From: Bacteroidota bacterium
GTDB lineage: Bacteria; Bacteroidota; Bacteroidia; Chitinophagales; Chitinophagaceae
Reading direction: 5' to 3'
Assembly: GCA_018268105.1 (NCBI GenBank)
Contig: JAFDXG010000087.1
Coordinates: 29,027 to 93,026, forward strand
Length of the DNA stretch: 64,000 nucleotides
Made by a program: the position numbers and the translations under genes
The notes under the pieces: model-generated
What the model saw: the letters and a program-made list of their open reading frames with translations, nothing else
What the model was told of the DNA's origin: nothing
The model's database searches: none
In this document: one piece after another, positions 36,370-45,354 of the stretch
Numbering within the stretch: position 1 is the stretch's first letter
How the letters are laid out: each line of letters starts with the position of its first letter

Positions 36370-39300
36370 TCAGTTGTTATCGTACTTCAATAATTCAAAA
36401 TCAGTCATTAACCCGTAATTATAGGTGTCATAATCTTTCCCCGGAGGGTATGACGTAATATTCCACCAGTGCCCCGGCCCTACCATACCTGGCTTAGGTG
36501 AATTGTGATGTGGTCCTAACAAATTTTTCAAGCTGCCGGTTATTTCAATTTCTATTCGGTTCTTACCCGGCTTCAAATATTTGGTGACATCTAATGTGTT
36601 GGGTGCTGAAAAAATAATGCCCGCAGGTTTGTCATTTACTTTTACTGTGGCAACTGTTCCTTTCCAGTCGCCTAACTGAAGTTCAAACCGGCTGCCTGTT
36701 TTGCTAAGAATAAAATCCCTAAAGTAGCTGACTCCAAATCCGTATAACGGTAATCCCTGTTCCTTCCAGCTTCCCGTATGCAATGGTGTTGAGGGAACCA
36801 TTTTAAACCCTTTATCTGCTGACTGCAAGTTGAAATCTCCAAGAATATATACAGGTTCAATTTCTGCAAACACACTCATGGGGTTTACGGAAAGAGACAA
36901 TGTATTTTCACCCGCTTTTAAATATTTACCAATTTGTAACACAGCAAAAGATCTGTCTAACCACCATTTACCGGCATCAGGCTTTACCGGTATTTCATTC
37001 ACTTTTATTTCATTCCACAGATTTCCCTGTTCAATCACTGCGCGAAATTTATCAAAGCGCACGCCATCATCAATAGTAAAACGAAAGGTAGTTGTAAAAC
37101 CCGTACCAACGGAAAATGTATCTCTTGCTACGATATGATCTTTGAATTGTACCTGGTGGTTCCAGGGGTTTTTATTGAATCCAAAGTGCCTGAATGCTGT
37201 TCTGGATGCCATACCTACGTGGATGTCTTTGCTAAGGGTGTCTTCTATTTGCAGATCACAGAAATCAATCATCAGAGTATTTTCCAAAGGTCTTATAGTT
37301 TGGATAGCTGTACCCTTAACAACTTTTCTATGGGTTGAGGGTTGTGATTTTCGAAATGCCTGCTGTTTTTTATCAGCAATAAAAAGCAGTGAACTGCCTG
37401 CCGGCGGAATATTAAACTGCACTGTGATTTTACCTGATTGCACCTGGTCAGGATAATCTATAATTTGTCCGGTAAAAAGGTTCATCAACAATGCATCTTT
37501 TCCATATAGTGTTAGAATGCCTTTGGCCGGCGATGCCATACTGGCGTTTGAAAGAAAAATGATCTGCCCGTCTTTGATGAACCTGCGGTGATGATAGAGG
37601 TCGCCTCCTATAGAATCCGTCCCTTCGGGTCTAAATTGGATATCATCCTGTATGAACTGCTGGTTTATAATGGAAGGAGAAAGTTCTGCAATCTTAAGTA
37701 TATGGTTGCTGCTCTTGCTGAAATACTGCAGTTCACTTTGCAGTGTGCCATCAATCCGCTGCAGGGTATCAAACAACAATACTTTTCCACCTGCATCTGC
37801 ATAAGCTTTCAGCAAAGTATAGGTGAACCTGTCTATATTTTCCATACCTGGCGGAATAACCACAGTGCTATAAGCACGTTCGCCAATTATGAATTTGCCG
37901 GCTTCAGTTTTGCCATGGTCTTTAATTATATTTTCCGATCCCAAATCGTATTCCACCTGAGCTTTTTCGAGTTGGGTTATAAATTGCTGGAAACGGTTAC
38001 CAATGGTATTCAGCTCTTCATGTTTTTCTTCGGGACCTGCATACATCCAGGCGGAACTTGTAGGCTCGATAATTAAAATATGATTTTGTTGGCTGCCCTG
38101 TGATAACACAAATGACAGCCTTGCAAAATACTCATTGAGTGTTTTGTAATAGGGCCACCAGGGTGAATGATAGGAAAAGCTTTGCGGATAATCATATTTT
38201 CTTGCCCCGGTAAGCGTCATCATAGAAAGGTGTTGATTCAAAAAATTAACACCCAGTGCATATTGCCAGTCGCCCAGCCGTTTCATATCCTTAAAAGTAA
38301 GTTCCCATCCGCCGCCGCCATAAGTTTCGCATAGTGTTCTTTGCTTACCCAACTGATTAGCTACGCTTGCCAGTTCTTTTACAGAACGGATATTACCAAA
38401 CTGTGCATGAGGGCTTGCTTCATCAAACTGATTGAAGAGCATATCAATACCTGGTTGCTGGTGCCAGGCATACATAGCCATATTATCCGGACCTTCTCCG
38501 GGTTCGGGCCATCCGTGTTCCCAGTAGTGCCCTGTCCATTTCAGGTGATGCTTTTCCATATAAGCATGCATAGGTTTCGACCAGCGATCAATAAATAATT
38601 GCAAAAGGGTTTGTTGATAGTTGTGTCTTATTCTTTTCCAGTCGCCGGTTTTTTCAAACAAAGAGGGGAGATGGGTTTGCAGGTCATAGCCCCATTTTTG
38701 TTTGAAAGCACTGAATAGATCAGGTGTCCAGCGTACATTACCGGCGCCACGTGTAGGAATGCTGGGCTCATCCGAAAACAGTCCCGGAACAGTTTTTCCG
38801 AATTCATTTCCTGCAATCCTTTCATATCCTTTCATGGTTACTTCCAAAAATTTTTCTGTAACCCCTTTTACCATAAGGTCAACATAAGGAAATTCCGGCG
38901 GACCCACAGTGCCTTCCTGTTTTTTGTAATACTCTTTAGTAAACAGGTAATACTTTCCCGGGTTACCTTTTTCTGCATTCAGGGTATTGCTGATATCAAT
39001 ATAGTTTCCATTCACTTCTTTCAGGGCAATGAAAATATTGCCGCTTTGTTCAGGCAAAGTTGTGGTTTGGGTCAGGTGAAGCATCTGTCCCTGATTATAT
39101 GATTCGGGCATCTGATCGGGGACATAACCACCGGCAAATCCCGAAGGATAAGAATTCTCATCGTATATCCATACATTCAAACCTAATGCTTTCCCTTTTT
39201 GTATAGTGTATTGGTACAGGTCAAACCAGTCAGGAGATAAATATTCAGTGATAAGTCCTGGCCGGGGATGCACCATTACACCGCCAAAAGCGTTGTCTTT

Positions 39301-39522
39301 GAACTCCTGCATCATGGAGTCAATAATGGTTCTGGTTACTTTTGTATGCCAAACCCATAATGGAGCGCTTCCATACGCTTTGCCGGGTGATAAAAATTTG
39401 CTTTGCAGAAATTTAAAATTGTTTTTGTCAGAAGTACCTGCAGTGTTTTGACTAATCCCCGGTGATAGATTAAAAAGCAGGAATAGTGTTGTCAAAGCAA
39501 TACAAAAAAATGACCTGAGCAT
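36370..39522 (-). CDS. Divergent GH106-like glycoside hydrolase
   Basis: 1050 residues with a Sec signal (SFFCIALTTLFLLFNLSPGISQ). The N-terminal barrel start APLWVWHTKVTRTIIDSMM followed by FGGVMVHPRPGL and LNVWIYDENSYPSGFAGG resembles the large GH106-related superfamily seen in Bacteroidota polysaccharide loci. The exact GH106 motifs of the other two enzymes (WHWMNG, DSWExGxQNW) are absent; candidate acids are in LFSDEPSIPT and TLCETYGGGGWE. C-terminal galactose-binding-like sandwiches (KVNDKPAGIIFSAPNTLDVT) are present. The activity may be rhamnosidase-like or a different glycosidase. Same operon as GH78 (7 bp). Confidence 0.7.
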   Translation of the reverse strand: MLRSFFCIALTTLFLLFNLSPGISQNTAGTSDKNNFKFLQSKFLSPGKAYGSAPLWVWHTKVTRTIIDSMMQEFKDNAFGGVMVHPRPGLITEYLSPDWFDLYQYTIQKGKALGLNVWIYDENSYPSGFAGGYVPDQMPESYNQGQMLHLTQTTTLPEQSGNIFIALKEVNGNYIDISNTLNAEKGNPGKYYLFTKEYYKKQEGTVGPPEFPYVDLMVKGVTEKFLEVTMKGYERIAGNEFGKTVPGLFSDEPSIPTRGAGNVRWTPDLFSAFKQKWGYDLQTHLPSLFEKTGDWKRIRHNYQQTLLQLFIDRWSKPMHAYMEKHHLKWTGHYWEHGWPEPGEGPDNMAMYAWHQQPGIDMLFNQFDEASPHAQFGNIRSVKELASVANQLGKQRTLCETYGGGGWELTFKDMKRLGDWQYALGVNFLNQHLSMMTLTGARKYDYPQSFSYHSPWWPYYKTLNEYFARLSFVLSQGSQQNHILIIEPTSSAWMYAGPEEKHEELNTIGNRFQQFITQLEKAQVEYDLGSENIIKDHGKTEAGKFIIGERAYSTVVIPPGMENIDRFTYTLLKAYADAGGKVLLFDTLQRIDGTLQSELQYFSKSSNHILKIAELSPSIINQQFIQDDIQFRPEGTDSIGGDLYHHRRFIKDGQIIFLSNASMASPAKGILTLYGKDALLMNLFTGQIIDYPDQVQSGKITVQFNIPPAGSSLLFIADKKQQAFRKSQPSTHRKVVKGTAIQTIRPLENTLMIDFCDLQIEDTLSKDIHVGMASRTAFRHFGFNKNPWNHQVQFKDHIVARDTFSVGTGFTTTFRFTIDDGVRFDKFRAVIEQGNLWNEIKVNEIPVKPDAGKWWLDRSFAVLQIGKYLKAGENTLSLSVNPMSVFAEIEPVYILGDFNLQSADKGFKMVPSTPLHTGSWKEQGLPLYGFGVSYFRDFILSKTGSRFELQLGDWKGTVATVKVNDKPAGIIFSAPNTLDVTKYLKPGKNRIEIEITGSLKNLLGPHHNSPKPGMVGPGHWWNITSYPPGKDYDTYNYGLMTDFELLKYDNN

Positions 39523-39647
39523 GCGTATTAATTTTTTATAGTATTGAAGGGTTCAAACTCAACTTAGGGCACTTATTTATTTTAGAATGGTTTTAAGAAT
39601 CCTGCATATTGTAAGAAACCAGTTACAGTATAATATTCCTTTACCAC

Positions 39648-41138
39648 TTAATTACCAAAATCCACTACTGCTACTGAAAACCCTCCGAGCTTAATAGTGT
39701 TGCCGGTTAAATGCTTTTTTACAGGAGGATTTTCACCTGTTGTTGTGTCAACGTAGGAAATAGAAATATTGCTTGTAAAAGAAGGTAGTTGAAACTGGGT
39801 GTCCTTTTGTTCTTTATTTATTAGTAAAATTTTTCTGCCATTGCTTGTTAGTATTCCCTGTGCAACTACACCAGGCACATTTGAATGAGTTGATACAAGT
39901 TTATCACCTTTGCCAAAATTGTCTTTAAGCAATTTCAATACCCAAAACCGTGCATTGGGTTTCCCATTTTCCCAGTTCATCATACTTACGGATGGGAACT
40001 GAGTAGGATAACCCACCAGTTGAGATTCACCTGCTACATCAATTCCGATCTTTGCTAACTCCAGAAAGATATAAGCATACATGGATCCGGATAAATTCCA
40101 GTATGCATTGGGTATAGTTTCATTCACACCATCACGCGATAAAATATTGCCGATCTCATTTATTGTGGTGAAAACATGAGGCGAGAGGCGTTTCCTGATG
40201 TTTTCTATATATCGCACCCTGTCAAGAAAGCCATTCGCCTGGTTAAAAAACGAATACTGATAAGTATTTAAGGATTGGCTTCTGTTGTCCGGTTCACCAT
40301 AAAAATGATACGAAATACCTTCTAAAGATACCTCCGGTTTGTGATTTTCAGGATTAAGAAAATATTCAAACCAATGCGGGTCATGTTCGAGCGCTAAAGA
40401 TATTCCGATAAATTTTGTTTCCGGGGATACTTCTTTTAAGGCAAGGACAATCGCATCATATATTTTAGTGTAATATTCGGGACTAATATTGTGTTCAAGG
40501 TCGGGCTCGTTTAATACTTCCCAATATTGAAATTTGTAATTATACCCTGATTGGTGAAACTTTCCCAATTCATCTGTAAATCCACCTTTAGTGTACCAAC
40601 TCATTAATCTTACATAATAATCTGTCAATTCTTTTAGAGAACTATCCCTCAATTCTCTCCCTTCGTTATAGGGCCAAAAAACTTTGTTAGGATCGTTGGG
40701 AATATTAACAGGTTTTTCTGTTTTAAACATCCATACTGGAATGGTACTAAAATTCATGACTACACTGTGTCCCTTTGTGGCATTCATAAAATCTTCCACA
40801 ATGGGATCAATATGACTAAAATTCCAATAAGTTTCTTTGTTCGTAGGTGGACTCAATTCAGCAACTGCCATGTGTGGGTAAGGAAACCAGGGTACAAAGC
40901 GAACATAGTCTGCGCCAAGTTCTTTTAATGCATTGAAGCTTCCTTCATGGATCGGGGAATTGCGCAATAACATAGGATTTACCACTACTTGCAGCGTAGG
41001 AGTTGTTTTAGATTCGGTGGTAGTGTTGTTCCAGTCAATCGTAATTTGTGCGGTGAGATATTGGCAAAGCATAATCAGCAGAGCCACTGCAAAGGTTTTC
41101 TTTATTGGGTTAAAAAAATAAATCTTTTTCATGGGCAT
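39648..41138 (-). CDS. GH39-like clan GH-A glycoside hydrolase
   Basis: 496 residues (ATG 41138, or 41132). Signal KTFAVALLIMLCQYLTAQ. A (beta/alpha)8 barrel with the acid/base glutamate in YWEVLNEPDLEHN (near residue 208) and a likely nucleophile glutamate in FTTINEIGNIL (near 320); HFYGEPDNR lies between. GH39 includes beta-xylosidases, alpha-iduronidases and alpha-arabinosidase-like enzymes, all retaining. The C-terminal small beta domain ends GGFSVAVVDFG. First intact gene of the minus-strand rhamnosidase locus, preceded by a strong hairpin and the remnant of a SusD gene. The exact substrate is not predictable. Confidence 0.75.
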   Translation of the reverse strand: MPMKKIYFFNPIKKTFAVALLIMLCQYLTAQITIDWNNTTTESKTTPTLQVVVNPMLLRNSPIHEGSFNALKELGADYVRFVPWFPYPHMAVAELSPPTNKETYWNFSHIDPIVEDFMNATKGHSVVMNFSTIPVWMFKTEKPVNIPNDPNKVFWPYNEGRELRDSSLKELTDYYVRLMSWYTKGGFTDELGKFHQSGYNYKFQYWEVLNEPDLEHNISPEYYTKIYDAIVLALKEVSPETKFIGISLALEHDPHWFEYFLNPENHKPEVSLEGISYHFYGEPDNRSQSLNTYQYSFFNQANGFLDRVRYIENIRKRLSPHVFTTINEIGNILSRDGVNETIPNAYWNLSGSMYAYIFLELAKIGIDVAGESQLVGYPTQFPSVSMMNWENGKPNARFWVLKLLKDNFGKGDKLVSTHSNVPGVVAQGILTSNGRKILLINKEQKDTQFQLPSFTSNISISYVDTTTGENPPVKKHLTGNTIKLGGFSVAVVDFGN

Positions 41139-41150
41139 TTTATTTTAATA

Positions 41151-41184
41151 ACTTCCTGAATCTTTTTTAAAAGACTCAGGAAGT
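41151..41184 (-). terminator. Strong hairpin between the SusD remnant and the GH39-like gene
   Basis: ACTTCCTGA (41151-41159) pairs with TCAGGAAGT (41176-41184), and the stem continues, after one mismatch, with TCTTTT / AAAAGA round a 2-base loop. No T-run follows on either strand. It may attenuate, terminate, or protect the mRNA. A hairpin also follows the intact susD at 13132, so this looks like a leftover of the same susD-hairpin-enzyme layout. Confidence 0.6.
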
Positions 41185-41248
41185 CATTGATTCAACTGTT
41201 ATTCTAATTTAAATTTTAGGTTTTTCATTTTGTAACTTTTGAATTTTC

Positions 41249-41456
41249 TTATTGATATCCCGGGTTTTGAGTTAAACTTGAATTTACAAGAATTTCATTA
41301 TTGGGGATGGGATATAAAACTTCATAAGATTGAAAAATATAATCACCGCTTGAATAGGGAATGCCTTTTGAAAGCGAATTTACTTCAGTACATTTTTGAA
41401 AGAAATGTGTAAATTGATATTTCGCATATAAGTTTTGATCTGAATATTTATTGGAT
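41249..41456 (-). pseudogene. C-terminal remnant of a SusD/RagB lipoprotein gene
   Basis: Read on the minus strand, about 70 codons end in YPIPNNEILVNSSLTQNPGY followed by Q and a stop at 41249-41251. P-I-P-x-x-E-I-x-x-N-x-x-L-x-Q-N-P-G-Y is the hallmark C-terminus of SusD proteins. Residues before it (SKGIPYSSGDYIFQSYEVL) also fit. The frame is open until a stop just left of the AraC start region; everything N-terminal to it is missing and replaced by the regulator on the other strand. Hence a deletion removed susC and most of susD from this locus. Confidence 0.75.
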
Positions 41457-42338
41457 ATGATTAACTACTATAAATATCTGCCAACAAGTGATGAAGATGA
41501 AAGCTGGGGACTTCACGTTTTAAATGCAGGGTGTAACAGGATACCTGAAAATGAAATTTATCCTTCGGTACAGCATCCGGCTCACCATTACTTTACATGG
41601 GGTAAAGGGAGGGTGCTGGATGAATACCAGATCATTTATATTGCTAAGGGAGATGGTGTTTTTGAATCGGAAAGCTGTAGAAAAAGCGCCATAAAAGAAG
41701 GAACTGTTTTGTTGTTGTTCCCTGGCGAATGGCACCGCTTTAAACCTGGTTTAGAAAAAGGATGGGATGAATATTGGGTGGGCTTTAGAGGCCCTATTAT
41801 GGAAAACCTCGTAAAGCAGAAATTTTTTCATCCGCGCAAACCCATTTTACATCTTGGCGTACTTGAAAATATTATCAACTTAATGCTTGAGATCATTGAT
41901 AAAACTAAAAATGAAAAAACCGGCTACCAGCCTATGGTGGCGGGTATTGTAATGCACCTGCTCGGACAAATCCATACGCTGGCAAAACAAAAGAATTTCA
42001 AGGCGGAAGACCTTACTGAAACTATCATTAATAAAGCAAGGATTATTTTCAGAACAAATATTGATCAGGATATTGCCATTGAAAATGTTGCTAAAGAACT
42101 GAATGTAAGTTATGCGTGGTTTCGAAAAGTATTTAAATCTTATTCGGGTATCGCACCTCATCAATACCTCCTGCAACTAAAAATAGAAAAGGCAAAAATT
42201 CTCCTGGCTGATCATTCAAAGCAAATAAAGGAAATTGCCTTTGACTTAAACTTCAAATCCTCGTTTTACTTTTCAAAATTGTTTAAAGAAAAAACGGGGC
42301 TCTCACCGGAACAGTTCAGAAAGATGAAAATTGATTGA
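41457..42338 (+). CDS. AraC family transcriptional regulator
   Basis: 293 residues from the ATG at 41457. The N-terminal cupin-like sensor (AraC_binding) has HHYFTWGKGRVLDEYQIIYI and LLLFPGEWHRFKP near residue 85. The C-terminal double helix-turn-helix is complete: DIAIENVAKELNVSYAWFRK and ADHSKQIKEIAFDLNFKSSF, then FSKLFKEKTGLSPEQFRK. It probably binds a sugar and activates nearby catabolic genes. Divergent from the minus-strand rhamnosidase operon, which is the obvious target; it could also act on the rha genes, but this is inferred. Confidence 0.92.
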   Translation: MINYYKYLPTSDEDESWGLHVLNAGCNRIPENEIYPSVQHPAHHYFTWGKGRVLDEYQIIYIAKGDGVFESESCRKSAIKEGTVLLLFPGEWHRFKPGLEKGWDEYWVGFRGPIMENLVKQKFFHPRKPILHLGVLENIINLMLEIIDKTKNEKTGYQPMVAGIVMHLLGQIHTLAKQKNFKAEDLTETIINKARIIFRTNIDQDIAIENVAKELNVSYAWFRKVFKSYSGIAPHQYLLQLKIEKAKILLADHSKQIKEIAFDLNFKSSFYFSKLFKEKTGLSPEQFRKMKID

Positions 42339-42740
42339 ACCCGGATTTTGCAACGAACAGCAAAATCTGGAATTAAGAACCGGTATAGATATTGCCTGCC
42401 GTTATTGTGTTTCAAAAAAGAAATGTGCTGCGACGGACTGTAACATATATTTAGCAGAGATATCTTTCAGCAATATATGTTTTCTCAATTACGATAGTAG
42501 ATGAATATGGTGAATAGCTATTAATGCTGTCAGATATTAAAAATGCTTACTAATACTCCGACTCCTGTCAATGTTGGAAGAATCATTACTTATTTTATTT
42601 AAGCATCTGCCGGATACAGCACATAACAGCATATCCGGTGATTATTTCGGGTATTTATCCGGGTTTTTTTAAGAAGAATACCGGGCTTCCGCCATCAGCA
42701 TATATTGGGGCTGATGAACATTCAAAATAAATCTGAGTTA
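42339..42740. other. Intergenic stretch with inverted repeat, no gene seen
   Basis: No coding frame of note. It holds CCGGATA (42610-42616) facing TATCCGG (42632-42638), and at 42617-42639 a sequence similar to one upstream of rhaT (see findings). C/G-rich CCGGG blocks with a T-run near 42660 may terminate the AraC transcript. Confidence 0.4.
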
Positions 42741-42764
42741 ATTATTAGCAATATCGCTAATAAT
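42741..42764. promoter_or_regulatory. Palindrome 1 upstream of satD
   Basis: Perfect 9-bp arms ATTATTAGC / GCTAATAAT with a 6-base spacer. It shares the CTAATAA half-site with the second palindrome 20 bp further on. Likely operator. Confidence 0.55.
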
Positions 42765-42783
42765 ATATATTATAAGCATATTA

Positions 42784-42805
42784 ACTAATAATATAAATTA
42801 TTAGT
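42784..42805. promoter_or_regulatory. Palindrome 2 upstream of satD
   Basis: Perfect 9-bp arms ACTAATAAT / ATTATTAGT with a 4-base spacer, ending 21 bp before the satD ATG. With palindrome 1 it gives four CTAATAA half-sites. SatD has its own C-terminal helix-turn-helix, so autoregulation is possible. Confidence 0.55.
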
Positions 42806-42826
42806 ACATTAGCTGATATATTTAGT

Positions 42827-43435
42827 ATGATTGCTTTAATTACAGGAGATTTAGTCAACTCGGCACATACCAGCCCCCAAAAATGGATGCCTGCATTGCA
42901 GCGATTTTTGAATAAGCAGGGGAGATCACCCGGCGCCTGGGAGATATTCAGGGGCGATGCGTTTCAGTTTAAATGTAAGCCGGAAACGGCATTCAGAAAA
43001 TTTCTGGTATTGAAAAGTATAATCAAACAACTGCCGGGGCTGGATGTGCGGGTAAGCATCGGTATCGGTGAGATTGACTACCAGGCACCCCGGATATCAG
43101 AGTCAAATGGTTCTGCCTTTGTACGTTCGGGAAGGACATTCGATAAGATGAAAGAAAAACAATACCTCGCCTTTTGTACGGGTGAGGAAATGACGGACAA
43201 AACATTGAATTTGTTTGCCCGCTTTGCATCCTTGATAATGGACAACTGGAGTGTCACTGCAGCAGGGACTGCACAGGTATTGCTGGAGAATACCGGCTGG
43301 AATCAACAGCAAGTGGCAAAAAAAATGAAAATCAACCAGTCGGCTGTTAGTCAAAACAAAAGCCGGGCACAATTGGATTTATTATTGGATATGGATGAGT
43401 ATTATACAACCTGTATAACTTCTTTAATAAAATGA
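42827..43435 (+). CDS. SatD family protein with C-terminal helix-turn-helix
   Basis: 202 residues. Starts MIALITGDLVNSAHT, as SatD family proteins do; GAWEIFRGDAFQFKC and VSIGIGEIDYQ recall a nucleotide-cyclase-like ferredoxin fold. The C-terminus (about 155-185, WNQQQVAKKMKINQSAVSQN) is a clear DNA-binding helix-turn-helix. SatD was named from a streptococcal secretion/acid-tolerance operon; its biochemical role is unclear. The stop overlaps the next start (ATGA), the standard SatD-DUF3307 coupling. Two palindromes precede it. Confidence 0.85.
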   Translation: MIALITGDLVNSAHTSPQKWMPALQRFLNKQGRSPGAWEIFRGDAFQFKCKPETAFRKFLVLKSIIKQLPGLDVRVSIGIGEIDYQAPRISESNGSAFVRSGRTFDKMKEKQYLAFCTGEEMTDKTLNLFARFASLIMDNWSVTAAGTAQVLLENTGWNQQQVAKKMKINQSAVSQNKSRAQLDLLLDMDEYYTTCITSLIK

Positions 43436-44151
43436 TGCTGTTTATCAAATTATTGCTGGCGCACCTGCTTGGTGATTTTGTATTGCAATCCGGTAAATGG
43501 GTAAAGGATAAGGAACAAAAGAAATACAGGAGCTACAGCCTTTACCTGCATGGGCTGATTCACTTTCTATTGATATTGTTAATCACCTGGCAATCATCCT
43601 TTATCCTCCCGGCATTATTAATTGCAATTGTGCATGTTGTCATAGATATTTTAAAGCTCATGCTTCAGAATGAGCGAAACAAAAGAGTATGGTTCTTTGC
43701 TGATCAGTTCTTGCATATAATCGTTTTGATTGTAGTAGTGTGGTATATTGATGGCTCTGAGTTTTTTTCGAAAGCGTCAACTGACCATTTACTAATTATA
43801 GCCACCGGTTTGGTGATACTTCTGACGCCGGCTTCATTCGCCATAAGAATCATTTTATCAAAATGGACTCCTTCCACGGCATTTAAGACAGATAAAATAG
43901 AAACTCCATCCCTGCTACAGGCTGGTATGGTGATTGGATACCTGGAGCGGATTCTGGTCTTTATTTTCATACTCAGCAATCAGTGGGCTGCCATCGGGTT
44001 TTTAGTGACGGCAAAATCAGTATTCCGGTTTAGCGACCTGAGGTTAGGACAGGACCGAAAGCTCACTGAATATATTCTCATCGGGACATTACTGAGTTTT
44101 AGTATAGCCATAGTTACCGGCTTAATTACGTTGACGGCTATGCATTATTAA
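43432..44151 (+). CDS. DUF3307 family membrane protein
   Basis: 239 residues, six or seven hydrophobic segments. Begins LFIKLLLAHLLGDFVLQSGK and has GLIHFLLILLITW and AIVHVVIDILKLML; the conserved HLLGDF and HxxID acidic/histidine pairs in membrane helices are family features. It overlaps satD by 4 bp and so is made together with it. No function is established; the pair may form a small regulated membrane system. Confidence 0.85.
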   Translation: MMLFIKLLLAHLLGDFVLQSGKWVKDKEQKKYRSYSLYLHGLIHFLLILLITWQSSFILPALLIAIVHVVIDILKLMLQNERNKRVWFFADQFLHIIVLIVVVWYIDGSEFFSKASTDHLLIIATGLVILLTPASFAIRIILSKWTPSTAFKTDKIETPSLLQAGMVIGYLERILVFIFILSNQWAAIGFLVTAKSVFRFSDLRLGQDRKLTEYILIGTLLSFSIAIVTGLITLTAMHY

Positions 44152-44893
44152 GAAAACTACCTGAAGGTAATATGCTTTTACAATCAAGCAATAATGTAGC
44201 CGGACGCAACAGGGGCAATGTTGTTTACGGTGCTATGATATGTATGCTGAAAGAATAAAAAATCAGAGTTATTTATTTAGGTAGTAAACTAAAGATAGTG
44301 AATGTACGAATGCTTCATTGATTAGTGTTTTTGGAAGTAAAGTGTCTGGCATGTTTAAAGGTATCACTTGAAAGCTTCAAAATAAGTTTTAGGACAGGAG
44401 CTGAAGTAAAGCTTCGTGGAATTCAATATCATTGATCAGATAAGTTCATGAGCGGATACCCGGAGCAATACTTTTTAGATTAATCCTGAGAAACTTTCTC
44501 AGGAAAACTATGAAGTAATTAAAGGTTTAATTCATACCTCAAATATTGAATAGCAAAATAAAAACTTGTACAATATCCAAATAATAAGCTATTGAGTTCA
44601 GGAGGACATTCTGTATTAGGTACTTCTTATACTTTAAAATCCATTTTGTTTTTTTGAAGAAACAAATTCTAAGACGGAATGCATACGGGAGAACCCTGGA
44701 GTTTGTAAGATGACGGATAGAATATTAATAGTATGGCGTCAGGAACTGGCAGAAGAAATAAAATCTTCTCAGGAGATTTTGTTTGATAAATGTATTTTAA
44801 AACTTCAGCAAAACAGGCTGAAAAATAAAAAGCAGTGCGACTTAGCAGATATCAACTATTTTCATGAATGTGAAATTGATAAAACGATTAACA
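44152..44893. other. Degraded intergenic region
   Basis: Many short stops in all frames and no gene I can recognise. A frame at 44710-44961 (begins MTDRILIVWRQELAEE) is polar and helical with no motif and overlaps the pseudogene start; it is not called. The region probably reflects the same decay as the adjacent pseudogene. Confidence 0.4.
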
Positions 44894-45354
44894 ATGAGAA
44901 AGCTAAAATTGAAAATTATTCTTTCATCCCTCCTGCTGCTCTTTACCTCTATTTTGTTTAGTCAAACTGATGGCAGCAATTCGGTGTGCATTGTGGACCA
45001 TACCTTCTCAGCCCTTCATCCCGAATTAATAGACGGAGTGGTTGCCATGAATGGAATGGCCAATCACTTTAAAAATGGTAAGTTTCAGGAGGCTATTGCT
45101 GAATTATTTGGCGGAAGAAAGCAGCTAATTCCACAGGAATATAAAAAAGCAGTGCAGAATATTGGCCTGGAAAATTGACTATACCAGGCGCATTCACTGC
45201 TGGACAAAAAGATACCATTGTTCTGCCAGGAAGTGTAATAGGGTTAGCTAAAACATTACAAATTTTAGATTGTAGTATATTCCTTAAAATAGAAATAAAC
45301 GGCGGACATTCTACTAAGTATGAGGACGCTTTTAGGCAATGGAATTTATGTTGA
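44894..45354 (+). pseudogene. Decayed secreted alpha/beta hydrolase
   Basis: Signal MRKLKLKIILSSLLLLFTSI and cleavage near LFSQ are intact, then about 9 residues later the sequence jumps into the middle of a hydrolase: ALHPELIDGVVAMNGMANHF. The GxSxG nucleophile segment that should precede it is missing. The frame stops at 45178, but shifting after the A-run near 45140-45150 continues as SSAEYWPGKLTIPGAF, then AGQKDTIVLPG and NGGHSTKYEDAFRQW to a stop at 45354. The latter carry the acid (Asp) and His positions of an alpha/beta hydrolase. So the gene has an internal deletion plus a one-base frameshift, and is presumably non-functional. Confidence 0.7.

Noticed and set aside
37588..38076. 162-codon plus-strand frame inside the GH106-like gene
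   Set aside because: Antisense shadow of a well-supported 1050-residue enzyme; no motif of its own.
44710..44961. 83-codon frame beginning MTDRILIVWRQELAEE
   Set aside because: Overlaps the pseudogene start in another frame and matches nothing I recognise; the surrounding DNA is degraded.
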